A stretch of DNA of 64,000 nt, taken from contig NC_136003.1 of NCBI RefSeq assembly GCF_048128805.1, positions 29,565,565-29,629,564 on the forward strand. Reading direction: 5' to 3'. The notes beneath the pieces are model-generated. The model did no database searches. It was not told the origin of the DNA and saw only the letters and a program-made list of their open reading frames with translations. The translations under genes and the position numbers were made by a program. This stretch comes from Centroberyx gerrardi (Eukaryota > Chordata > Actinopteri > Beryciformes > Berycidae). Below are positions 27,131 through 38,531 of this stretch, piece after piece. Numbering within the stretch: position 1 is the stretch's first letter; each line of letters begins with the position of its first letter.

Positions 27131-27166
27131 GGGGGTGGGGTGGGGTGGGGTGGGGTGGGGGGGGGA
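27131..27166 (+). repeat. GGGGT tandem repeat
   Basis: Several GGGGT(G) units end in a run of nine G. A second tract of almost pure G lies at 27424-27462. Both meet a G-quadruplex pattern on the + strand. Confidence 0.85.
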
Positions 27167-27423
27167 AACACTGGTTCAACGCTGCAGTTCACCTGGTCTC
27201 CACTTCATGTTAACCACTGTTTCTTCAACATTTTGCAGCCCGGGAGACCCAAATTGTAATTAAATCAGTCATGTGACCCATCAGGAGCTTTGGATTCAAC
27301 GAAACACGGCAAATACAAAAATGGACACTGGTTGAAATGTGCACTTGATGAAGGTGAAAACTCATAATTCCACATCCTGTATGTCGGTGTGCTGTAACTA
27401 AACATGTATGCGTTCCATAATGA

Positions 27424-27462
27424 GGGGGATGGGGGGGGGGGGGGATGGGCGGGGGGGGCAGG
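27424..27462 (+). repeat. poly-G tract
   Basis: Runs of up to about 15 G are broken by AT or C, downstream of the nbr1 coding end. The length of such runs in an assembly is unreliable. Confidence 0.85.
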
Positions 27463-28789
27463 TGAGATATTTTCATACCGGGGCGTGAAAACAAGTGAAG
27501 TGTTTGGGAGGGAGGAAGAGACAAAGGGGATTGTATGAGCTTTTTTTTCTGTGTTGCACTTTATGGACATGGTATGTGATGTACAAATCAATCTGTCTCC
27601 AATTAAAGTCACTACACTTATTAAGGGATTGCTGTTTCATTTCCTGTTTAGCCAAATAAAGACATCTGATCATAAAGATAGGCATTCTTCAAAAAAAAAA
27701 CAAAAAAAAAGGAAGCCTTATTTAAAAATTGACATTCTTTCATAACGAAATAGGAAGTGAATCTATTTCTGTTCTGTCTATCAAGCTGTCTGATTCTCAC
27801 TGATTTTACCAATAAGCATCATTGTTAATGAATAACAGCATCATAATAAAATAATGGTGATACAATAAAAAGAAGAAGGTGTGGACAAGTGTTGCCTGTT
27901 CTGTAGGTCGACAACAACCTGAAGGCAGAAATAAACAATGGTGCCAATAACTGCTGCGTCATCTCAACAGCCTGCTGAAGAGAAGCCAAGACACGAATAA
28001 ACCCTGTCACTGTGTCAAGTCAGCAGAAATAACCAAGATAACACCGGAACTAAGGCGGGTTTGCCTTCAAAATAAAAGCATAAAAATATTTTCGCTTTTG
28101 AAAAGAAAAAAAGGAAGTTGGGCATCATGTGTGGCACTGAGAGCAGGTGACAGGTGTCTGCACTAAGGCTCCTAAGATGTAGGAAGAAACAGGAAGAAAT
28201 CCGAAAGAGGCCAACTGATGACAAGGACCGACATTTTCTTTTTCATAAGGTGCAAAAGTGACAAAAACATGCGCAACATTAAACGTTTCAGTCATAGACC
28301 ATAATCAATTAAGATTTTTTTCTTTCTTAAGGTATTCTATGACAATGGCCTACATGAGTCTTTCGCCTTGTAGTTTTTATCATTAACTATAATGCAAAGA
28401 TCAAGCAAGAAAATTTACTTGGAAGCCCTGTCTAAAATAAAAAATAAATAAATTAAAAAAAAATACATCAGGGCAGCAACAATGTTCCCGTAAAGCTGTG
28501 TGTTTAATAATTGTCTTCTGATCTAATGACCTAACATTGACCAAATAATAATATGTCCAGAAATTTAGTGAATAAGCAGGTTTGGAAGTTTTGGTGTACA
28601 GAACAAGAGAAAAAAAAATCACATCAAAGGACAATATTCAGGGAAATCAGCCTACAATAAATATGGACTCACACAAAAATAGATACTACAAAGCTTACAT
28701 TGTCATGAGCACATTCGTCAATAAGGGTTTTATTTTGAAGGTTATGACCGGAAAATAAGTCAAGTCTGTTTTGTTTTGTTTTCTGGATG

Positions 28790-28942
28790 AACTGACGCTG
28801 TTCAGAAGTGTCAAACCCACACGGAGTTGAAACAACACGGACGGAGCAGCGCGCGGCGCACAGAGGAAGAGGAGCGCGCGCTTCCAGCTGGGATTAAGAT
28901 GAAGAAACTGTCAGACTGATAAAACACTGAATCTTAAAGCAG
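28790..28942 (+). promoter_or_regulatory. tmem106a: tmem106a promoter-proximal region and non-coding exon 1
   Basis: A short CpG-rich stretch (GCAGCGCGCGGCGCAC, GAGCGCGCGC) contrasts with the AT-rich surroundings. It is followed by an exon end at 28942 (AAAGCAG|GTGAGT). The only ATG in it (28899) opens an eight-codon ORF, so the exon is a leader spliced to the acceptor at 31675. The start position is approximate. Confidence 0.6.
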
Positions 28943-29252
28943 GTGAGTGAAGCTGCTGCGCAACATTCAGGCCGGAGAAACGAAACTATGAGCCGTTTAC
29001 AGCCTCCTCCACAGTTTTAGAGAATGGATTATCAGAACAGGCCTTCAAAATGTTTGTAGTAACATTGTCTTCTTCCTGTGCGCTGTTGCCAACAGATATC
29101 TGCAGGTGAGCGATAAACAAAACTTCAAATGCATGTTCTCTGTCTGTTGACGTTTCTTTGTACTGCAATGTGTGTTTTTTCCGTGTGTGTGGTGTTATTA
29201 GAGCGAGAGTCCCCAGCAAAATAAACTGCGTAGACTACATGCACCTCTTCAC

Positions 29253-29287
<35 letters not shown>

Positions 29288-29591
29288 AGTGGGGGGTGTG
29301 GCGCAAGATAAGGCTAAATAAGATAAGATGAATTATATTTTATGGCCCAGGTGTAGTGCAATCACGTAATGTAGCAACTATGATAAAGTAATACATGTCA
29401 GGTAATGTAATAACTTGTCAAAATGTCATAAATGTCCCTCTAAATGACACAAAAACCTGTTAATGTAACACATTTCTTCACATTATTACATTAATCTGCT
29501 ATTATTATTACTTCATAAGGGGTGTAACATATCTGTAACTGATGATGTAATAACATTGACTAATAAAGTATGACAACTGGAATTGTTATTT

Positions 29592-29950
29592 CTAGGGATG
29601 GGACGATATGCTTATCTCATGACATGATACCTGTAATAAATTAAAGTTCAGTGACAACAAAGTCTCACTGTGCAGAATTCTGTTTATTTCTGAGACACAA
29701 ATCTTTCTAGCGATGCCATTGCCTCGCTAGAATATAAACAACAACTTAAAAATGTCAAAGTGCAAATAATATCATTTGGATCCATGGAGAGCTTGTGAAA
29801 CTGTGATGGTCAAGCGTCTCATTAGTGATTACATCAGCAGAATAACATGGAGCTGATATCACCATTCATTTTTCTGACCCACGATACATATTGTCACATT
29901 TTTGTATTGACATATATTGAATTTTGTTATATCGTCCCATCACTAGTTAG
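29592..29950. mobile_element. GTGATGGGACGAT-ended repeat, copy 2
   Basis: GGGATGGGACGATATG at the left and ATATCGTCCCATCAC at the right are inverted, and CTAG flanks both. The interior matches 11090-11200, sharing CAGTGACAACAAAGTCT and TTTCTAGCGATG. Confidence 0.75.
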
Positions 29951-30792
29951 TTCTTAGGAGTTATTACAATATTATTCGAAATTACTATCAGTTACAAATA
30001 TGTTACACTCCTTATGAAGTAATAAACACTGCTGGTTAATTCACTAATATGATGCTACCACATCATCCAGTAATTCACATTAAGTTTTATTGCATTTTCA
30101 ATAAAGGGACATTTTAGTTGACACAAGGCCAAACAGAAATCACATTCAAAAATGTTTCCCATTCTTTTTCTAATATATTCCTTTCTTGTCCTGTGTAAGC
30201 AAGAGGTGTTTTTACACCTGTTTTCTTCTTCTCTGGTCTGTTTTTACTATTTACTATTTACTCAAGTGCTGTTAGCAACCTGTACCTGTCAACCGGTTTG
30301 TTGGGTGTGTTAGTGCGCTTGCATCTTCTCAGCGACAACCTTCCCAACATATTCACAGTGATTCTAGTCTATTCTGTTAGATCCTGTTGGTAAACGTCCT
30401 CCAACGGATTCCACAGCCACCCCTCTACATGTAGACACACATACTACATTTTATAAACTAGTGGTTCAATAACTGTGTTGCAGATCTACAGTGTAGGATC
30501 TTTGTTTCTAGTGACATTAACCTGCTGTGTGACCTGTGGCAGGTCAGAAGGGCCTTGGGTGTGTTGAGCGTAATGTTTTGTGCTGTGGGTGGCAGGTTGG
30601 TTTTGGAGTCTATAGTTGAAAGGTTGCCAGTACTACAGAGTGAGGATGTATGTGTAAGTGTGTGTATGTGTGTATGTGTGTGTGTGTGTTTATGTGCAAC
30701 AACCTGCTCAAATGACTGACATTGGAAATGAGTTGGCATTAGCTCAAATGCTTTGAACAACCAGCACTACAGAGGGCTGTCAGGTGACATAA

Positions 30793-31310
30793 CGTGCCTT
30801 CTGGCGGCCATATTGGAGGTCTTCAGCTCTTGGTCAACAGTGGCTGTGAACATGTGATGCCGTTTCTTAACGTACAACTCGGCCGTCTCAGAAATGAATA
30901 GATTTAGTTTATTCCTCTGCTGCTTTTGACCATCACTGATAGTTTAGTGTTTACATGTCAGCTTGTTAGCTAGCTACCAGCTTGTTGTAAACACAATCTA
31001 ATGTCTATCTAGTAGAAGCTAACATCTAGCAGTAGTAGTGGCCTGTGTGTGTCTGCTGGCTAGTTAGCTAGCTAACAGTTTGTTCAGGTTAACTGAGCTG
31101 ACTCTTCTCAAGCTACAACTCAGAGTGTTTTGGAGTAGAGACTAGAGCTAAAGACAAGACAGTTTACTGTGTCACAGTAACATACATTTGGAAACAAACC
31201 CACCTTATCTAGACCATTTCCTTTCCTTTTAACATAACTGAATGGATGTACCCTGCATTCACACATCTTTGTCTCTTTTTAGCCTAGTTGTTATCCGTTT
31301 AGCCATTACT
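30793..31310 (-). mobile_element. about 520-bp repeat, inverted partner of 17440-18057
   Basis: It runs CTGGCGGCCATATTGGAGGT, AACTGAGCTGACTCTTCTCA, ACAGTTTACTGTGTCACAGT, TTTGGAAACAAACCCACCTT, then GCCATTACTTG. This is the reverse complement order of the copy in nbr1. It lies in tmem106a intron 1. Confidence 0.7.
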
Positions 31311-31404
31311 TGTGCAGCCAATTCTCCTGGTGCCGGATGCTGTTACTAGGAGATTTATGATGCAGATGCAAATCCTCTTTATCTCATTTCTAAGCAATGC
31401 GCTT

Positions 31405-31675
31405 CATTTCTCTTCTCTTCTCTTCTCTCCTCTCCTCTCCTCTTCTCTTCTCTTCTCTTCTCTTCTCTTCTCTTCTCTTCTCTTCTCTCCTCTCCTCTTC
31501 TCTTCTCTTCTCTTCTCCTCTCCTCTCCTCTTCTCTCCTCTCCTCTCCTCTCCTCTCCTCTTCTCCTTTCCTCTCCTCTTCTCTTCTCTTCTCTTCTCTT
31601 CTCTCCTCTCCTCTCCACTCCTCTCTCCTCTCCTCTTCTCTTCTCTCCTCTTCTCTTCTCTTCTTCTCTTCTCAG
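31405..31675 (+). repeat. (TCTTC/TCTCC)n polypyrimidine tract ending at a splice acceptor
   Basis: About 270 bp of C and T only, except for single purines near 31616 and the end. It runs straight into TTCTCAG, the acceptor of the exon carrying the tmem106a start codon. Confidence 0.95.
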
Positions 31676-31677
31676 GT

Positions 31678-31861
31678 ATGGGTACAGTTCCCAGCAGGTG
31701 TGCTGGTGGCAGGGAGGGGGCGGGATTAAAACACAGTGGGAGTGACAGCGAGCCAATCATCGAGCAGGATGAGGTTAAGAGGCGGAGCTCCAGCAGGAGA
31801 CACAACTCAGGAGAAACACTGGACTGTCCGACCTGCCAGGGCACTGGACGTATACCCAGAG
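31678..31861 (+). CDS. tmem106a: tmem106a coding exon 1, cytosolic N-terminus
   Basis: The start codon lies two bases inside the exon (CAG|GTATGG). The exon encodes 61 residues ending DCPTCQGTGRIPR, the CxxC signature common to TMEM106A/B/C. An acidic SDSEPIIEQDE and basic KRRSSSRR stretch precede it. Confidence 0.93.
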
Positions 31862-31916
<55 letters not shown>

Positions 31917-34900
31917 ATACTTGTATTACTATACTTGTGAGGATTCTCCATTGACTACGTTCATTCCCTATCTGAATTCGATGCTTTTTGGACACATGCT
32001 GGTTTTTATATGTGAACATGTGAAATTTCCCATTGACATTTTCACATGTGCAATAAATGACACATCTAATGGCAGGAGAAAATGTGAAAAAAAAGTTCAC
32101 ATGTAGAAAAATACCGTTCATCTAGAAGTGGAATTTTTTTACATCTGAAGTAAAAAAAAATGTCACGTGACGTCAGAATACAACGTGACAAAAATGTTCA
32201 CATGTGAAAACCAACACGTGTCCAGACAGCACATGTGCTTTGAATTCACATGTGGGTTTTCACACGTGACTTTTTTCTAAGAGCCTAACCTTAACCCTAA
32301 AGTCCTAACTCTATAATATCCTGTTAAAGAAGAAGTGAGGACCGACCAAAATGACGTCACTTTGCTCAAACTGCTTCTCACAAACAAATACATAAAACTT
32401 TACGCACAAAATGAACACAAACACACGGGTCAGGGTCCAGCCTTTTAGGACATGAAATCTGCTTCTGCGATACCATCTTTGATATAAAGTAATAACAAGA
32501 ATTCACAAGAAAGGTGTTATTATTGCAGTCGAGGTAAATCGAGGTCACTGGTGCGTTGCAGGTCAGGAGAGCAAGCTGGTGGCCGTCATCCCCTGTAACG
32601 ACCAGAGGCTGAGGCCGCGACACACGTAAGAGAGAGCAGCCGTACATCACACTCTGTTACACAGATCTATGGATGTAATATGTTGGGTGAATGGAAGATT
32701 GACCTCCTGAATTAGCAAATTCACCCACCATTCAGTATCATCTTTTAAATCACTCCTTAAAATGACTTTTATAGACCTGTTTTTCCAGTTTTTTTTTGTT
32801 TTTTCCCACTTTTTAAAGAGGAACTAAACCCCAAACCCAAATCTGTGTAAAGCCTGACATCTAATGGTAAAAAAAAAGCATACTACTGAAATGGCCATCT
32901 GCTATTGGCTGATCTTTAGTGCCAGGTGATGATGTCACCACCTGTTGTACTCTGTGGACGGTGACATCACCTGGCACCAAAGATTGTGCTCATAGTTACT
33001 CTTTAATGTTGTGTTTGTTCTTATGTTTTAAATTTACATTTACTGTATGTAATCCACTTTTCTTTTGAAGGTGTATCCCGTTCTTACCTCCTTTTATATA
33101 TTTTACGATTCCTTTTTTAATGCCTTTTTGTGAAGCACTTTGCTCCGATTTAAGATAAGTTCCTCTGCTCTTAGCTAAGTGCTTTATAGATAAAAAATAA
33201 TGGTTCTCCCTCACTCTTTCCTCTCACATCTATAGCTAAGAAGAAGAGTGCCTGTCTTCATTTGTGCAATCAAAGGGGATTTTTTGGCTTTACTCTATGG
33301 CCAAAAAGACAAATGACAGAGAATGATATAGAGAAGTTTAATTTAACTAACGTTGGCTGATGATACTTCTGATGTAAACCTTTTGGTCTCCGTTTCCTCC
33401 TTTCACAGGAAGTTGTACGTGGCGGTGTCTGTCGCCGTGTGCTTATTGGTCAGCTCCCTCGTGTTGTTCTTCCTGTTTCCCCGTTCCGTCATCCTGTCGC
33501 CGGTGGCCGTCAAGTCTGTCTTCGTTTACTTCACTGAAGACGCCGTCAAAATGGATATTACAGTGAGTGGAGAGGGAGGGAGGGAGGGCCTTTCCGGCCT
33601 GTACTCTGTTTCGAAACAAAAGCTCCCTAACCATAAATGAGCCATTTTACTCGTTCTTTTGTCAACATGTGAGCTAATTACATATGTCAGTTACAAGCCA
33701 CTGTAGGTCAAAGGGACGGGAGTGGTGGGAGGAGACAAGTTCTACTGATGTTGTTGCAATGCTTACTGGTTGCCAGTAGAGGTCCTTAAAGTCAAGATGA
33801 AATAAAAAATGCCTTTTTAACCCTTTTAGATCACATCCCCGGTCATACTGTGCACCTATTTAACAATATATGCCAAAAAAAATACAAAAAATCAATTTCT
33901 TTGTATTCTTATATCAAAATTCAATCATGTTTTCTTTCTGTAAAACAAAATATGCTGTGTGCTTATGTAAGCATGACTCAACCAATTTCAACCAATAATA
34001 TCATGACATCCGCCCATCAATTAATCTTCAACTTTTAGCGCAAAGAGCTAAGATTCATTAGTTAGCTAGCTAGCAACAGCACGGTACTTCGGTGTGTCTT
34101 CGGGTGTTATGACTTTTCAACGTTCAAATCAAATTCCTCCCAACGTTACGTCCCGCCTGTCTTTCCTGTTTCACTCGGAAATACGTCACGATACGGAAGT
34201 TAGATACTCTCAAAATGCCGTTTCATCTTGACTTTAAAGGTAGAAATACATTTAACCAGTCACAACTCTGGTTTCCTTGCAGAACGTCCTGAACATCACC
34301 AATCACAACTTTGCGGGGGTGCAGGCCTACAACCTGACAGTCCAGGCCCTGAACTTTGAGATGGTGGTGGGAACGGTTCTCATCCCCAACGTCACCTCCG
34401 TCAAACCGCTCTCCACCGAGACGGTGAGGCTTCCTGATGGAGTAGAGGGAGGATGAGGGAGGAGACACTATTGTCACAGTCGGAGCAACTGAACTTATTC
34501 ACACGGCGGCCATTTTGAACACTCGGGGGAAACTCTACCTTTTGTGTACCAAGATGCATCATACAAACATTTATCATTTCACAGATTCCCCACTGAAAAA
34601 CATTCACTGACATGAATGGATCTCAAGACTCTTATATAGGTTCACATTTTAATATATTTGGCCCATTATCGCTAGCTACCAGAGTCTAGCCTAGGTAGCT
34701 AACTAGTATCTTACTAGCTATATAATAATAATAATAATAACTTTATTTGTATAGCACTTTTCTAGAAACAATGTTTACAAAGTGCTTTACATACAATAAA
34801 AGCCAAAGAGACAGTGATGTAAAAGTACCACAATTAAATAAATAATAGTGTTGAATAATAAAAATAAATAAAAAATAATCCTAAAAAATAGGAATAAAAG

Positions 34901-37900
34901 GTAATACAAGAGATAAACAGATACAACTAGAAAACAAACAGAGATCCAACAAAAAACAGATGGAACTTTACATAAAAGTGTGTGCCAAACCACAAGAAAG
35001 TAATGAAATTACAAAATAAACAATAAAATAGAGATACAAGTACAGCTATAAGCTAGCCAACTAACTAACTAACTTCCCTGCTAACTTCCACCAGTCCTTC
35101 TTCTTCTACTTCCCAAGATTGCGAGCTAATTTGATAACTGTTGGGTCTATCTTCAGTCCTCACTCATGTGTTGAAGTAACGCTAGAATATGTCAATCTTC
35201 CCACCTTGAGAGCTCAAAATGGCCGCTGTGTGAATAAGGTCAATACAGCTGCTTATCCAATAGTTCATTATTTAGGTGATTAACAGCCTGTGGGTTTCCT
35301 GAGGTGTTTGAAAACTTGAGTCAGGAACAGGACTGACTTGGCTCTGCTGACCCTTCTCTCCCCACAGTACTCCTTTGTGATCCCCATCAAGCTGACAGAC
35401 AGCGAACTGAAGTGAGTTGCCAACGTTGCTCATTTGCCTGATAGGAAAATTCCCTCAGGCTCTCTTTAAAGGTTTCATTCAGAGTCTGTTTAACTGTGTA
35501 GACTCTAACTAACGCTGTTGTAGCCGCAGTGCATGTGAAAGAGGAGCGTGTGTAGAGCAGGTTGTTGTGGCGTTTGCTTGGCTGATCTAATTCTATCGCT
35601 GAACCACGTAACTGCAACTTTTGTGTTTTGCTTTTTTCTTATTTTAATTCAAAGCTTGCATGGTCATTTATGTGTCGAGTGAGGATCCCCCTTGCCTCTG
35701 TGATGATAAAGGAGTCGGATGGTCTATCTAAACATGGTGAAAGCATCAAAACGCACGGTCGCCAACTAAATCCACACAATCCATATTAGAAAAGCGAGCC
35801 TCTAAACGAGCCGCTTGGACTTCCGTCACTTTGTGGCGTCACAAAGGTTCGCTCATTATCATTTCTGTAAGAAATAATAACAAAGTGTTTTTTTCAAAGC
35901 GGTTGAGCGGTTGTCATTGTTTATTACCGGAGAGTTTTCCCTACCTGTAGCCGCCGGGCCGCGGCGTCTCACGTTTCACTCTCGAAACGGTTAGCCAATC
36001 GGAACAGAGGGGTCGTTAATATTAATGAGCCTTAAAGACACGGCGACAGAAACAGCCTGTTCTTGGTAAGGCTCAGAGAGATGCTGGAAAATGAACGTGG
36101 AGAAATGGATTGAGAGTGTTTTTGGTTCATGACACCACACACACAGCTTTGAATGGACCTCAAGAGTTAAAATAAAATCGACGTTCTCAGTTAGTTTCAG
36201 TGGCCTGAAGATGGAAAGGAGAAGTGCGTTTTGAAAAGATATCTATCCGTTTAACCGTTTATATTTAAACAGGAATACGCTGAAACCAATTTAATTTCCA
36301 GGTGTTTCCTGAGAACACAGACAATACAGTTAAGACATAAAAGACGAATGTAAAGTACCTGAGCAAAGAACAAAAACACAAACAGTTATGCTGAAGATTT
36401 CCATGCCGATGAGTTTACTGTTTCTGTATTCAAGCAGTTCACAAGGAGCTGCATGTATAAGACTGTCCGCATGACGCCCGTTTAAAGTGTTTAGCATGTG
36501 CAGCCAATGACTGAAACTTAGTTAAAGATGAAGTGGGGGGATGCAGAAAGCCATGAATCGAATCATACTCAAAGAAGAGACTACAAAAAAAAAAAACATC
36601 ATCTAGATTATTTCAAAGCTTTTAAAAGATTCTATTCATACTTTTTTGACCGGCTTCTTTAAGGGAACAGCAAAGGAAAGTTGATCAGAACGTCTTAGTG
36701 GGTATACAGAATCATAGGTTTCTAGTAACTGTTTTAAATAACGGGGATAATTGAAATAAACACATCTAAATATAAATAAGAGCCAATGAAAGTGCCTGTC
36801 TGGAACGTGGAGAAAGCCAGTTCAGTTCCTTGTACGTGTCGCAGTGACGGGTTTGGAAAGGACATCTTAATACAAATCTACAAAGGCTTTTATAAACAAC
36901 ATCCAGAGATGAGCGATGGCTTTTGGGAGGCACAGGTCACCTTTAAAGTGTCAGCTTTAGTCACATCCTGTCTCAAAGACCTGGGGCCAGTTGCATAAAG
37001 CTTTAGACCATTTTAAGACTAGTCTAAGCCTTTAGATTGGTCTTAGATTCTCAGGTTGGACTAGGCGAATTAAAACTGTTACTTAAATATTACGACTGAC
37101 TTATTTTGAGGTAGGAAAGTAAAGCCACCTTTCCCCCCCTGGCTAAACTTGAGTTAAGAACTTTGTTGTCATGGCAACGAGTCGGCCTCACTGTCAGAGT
37201 GGGACGTTTAAAATCTGAAGCTGTTTCGTAAAAGACGGCAAATCTTTGGCTTTTGGAAAGACCTGAAGAAGAGAGAGACAGAAACAACCTGTTAGAGATC
37301 TGCAACAATCAAGAAACAGTAGGAACAGGTAAGTGTCTATAGCAAGTTGGACTTAAGGTCACATTTAAAGGATAAGGCTGGTGTTTTTTAATGCATTTCT
37401 TACCGTCAACAAATCCTATGAAAATAACAAAATCAGCAATGAATTTGTTTTGCTAACAAGTCCATGTAGCTGATGCCCAGTAAAGCCTGTAGTCCCTGGT
37501 GTAATGGAGAATTTGTTCCCATTTGAATTTGATTTGGTAATAACTACAACAGCCTGACTTTTCATGGTAACAGTTAGCGATTTTTAAAATGGAAACTATG
37601 TCTTTGTGAGCTGTATTTAAAGGTTTTTAGCTTACAATCGGAGCCAATGACTTCCGGGTTGACGGCTAAAAAGGGAACGTGGGCAGTCGGAAAGTAATGG
37701 GAGTATGTTGACGGTAAGAAATGTATTTAAAAACACCATCTGTATCCTTTAATCTAAGACTAGCTGTATATTTCTGCAACTGGCCCCTGCTCACATCTAC
37801 AGATCCACACATGCTGCTCAGATGGTGAGAGGAGTGATGTGGAGGAGTGATGTGGAGGAGTGATGTGGAGGAGTGTCTCGTTGGCTGTTGGTGGTTTTGA

Positions 37901-38226
37901 GTTGCTGTAAACTGACAGAACTTGTTGGGCTAGTTAACCCGGTGTTAGCATTGTCTTCCCTGGATTAATTCCCCTCACTGTTGGTATAAAAAGCTCCTGA
38001 TCGGTGCTGTTGTCTCTTGCTTCCTACTAAATTAACTGTTTAGATTCACCTGCATTTCGTAAACGGCAACTAGTCTGTCTGCCTGTCTGCTAAACCAGTG
38101 CTACACTATATAAATACTATATAAATATACTATACTATATAAATCACTGTCATTGTCCTTTCACTGCTTCCTGTGTCCTGTCCTGTTACTGTGTACTGTG
38201 TCCTGTTACTTACTTTAGTTTTTTCT

Positions 38227-38259
<33 letters not shown>

Positions 38260-38498
38260 ATGTGTATCAATGTATCTGTATGAATGTATGTACTTATGTG
38301 TGTGTATATTTGTGTGTATGTATGTATATGCATATGTATATATATGTATATTCTAGTATCTTTTTTTATGTGTATTGTTTTTAGCCTGTGTCTCGTAACT
38401 CTTGATGAGTGGTCCTCAGCTTTCTTTTTTTTTTTGGGTTATTGTGTTTGTTGCTTTGTTTGACTTGTTTGTTGAGGAGTGACACATTAATAAAATTA

Positions 38499-38531
<33 letters not shown>

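Larger units (their letters stand above)
23472..28780. other. nbr1 3' UTR and intergenic DNA, no gene seen
   Basis: No coding exon was recognised. Candidate AATAAA signals include 26823-26828 and 27655-27660, but I cannot assign a transcript end. It contains an inverted-repeat element (24917-25340), (TG)n at 25973-26001, and two G-rich tracts (27131-27166, 27424-27462). The rest is AT-rich unique-looking DNA. Confidence 0.5.

Noticed and set aside
31312-32106. 264-codon + ORF and antisense R/E-rich ORFs at tmem106a exon 1
   Set aside because: Most of it is the CT array translated as Ser/Leu/Phe. The real coding part is 31678-31861 within it.
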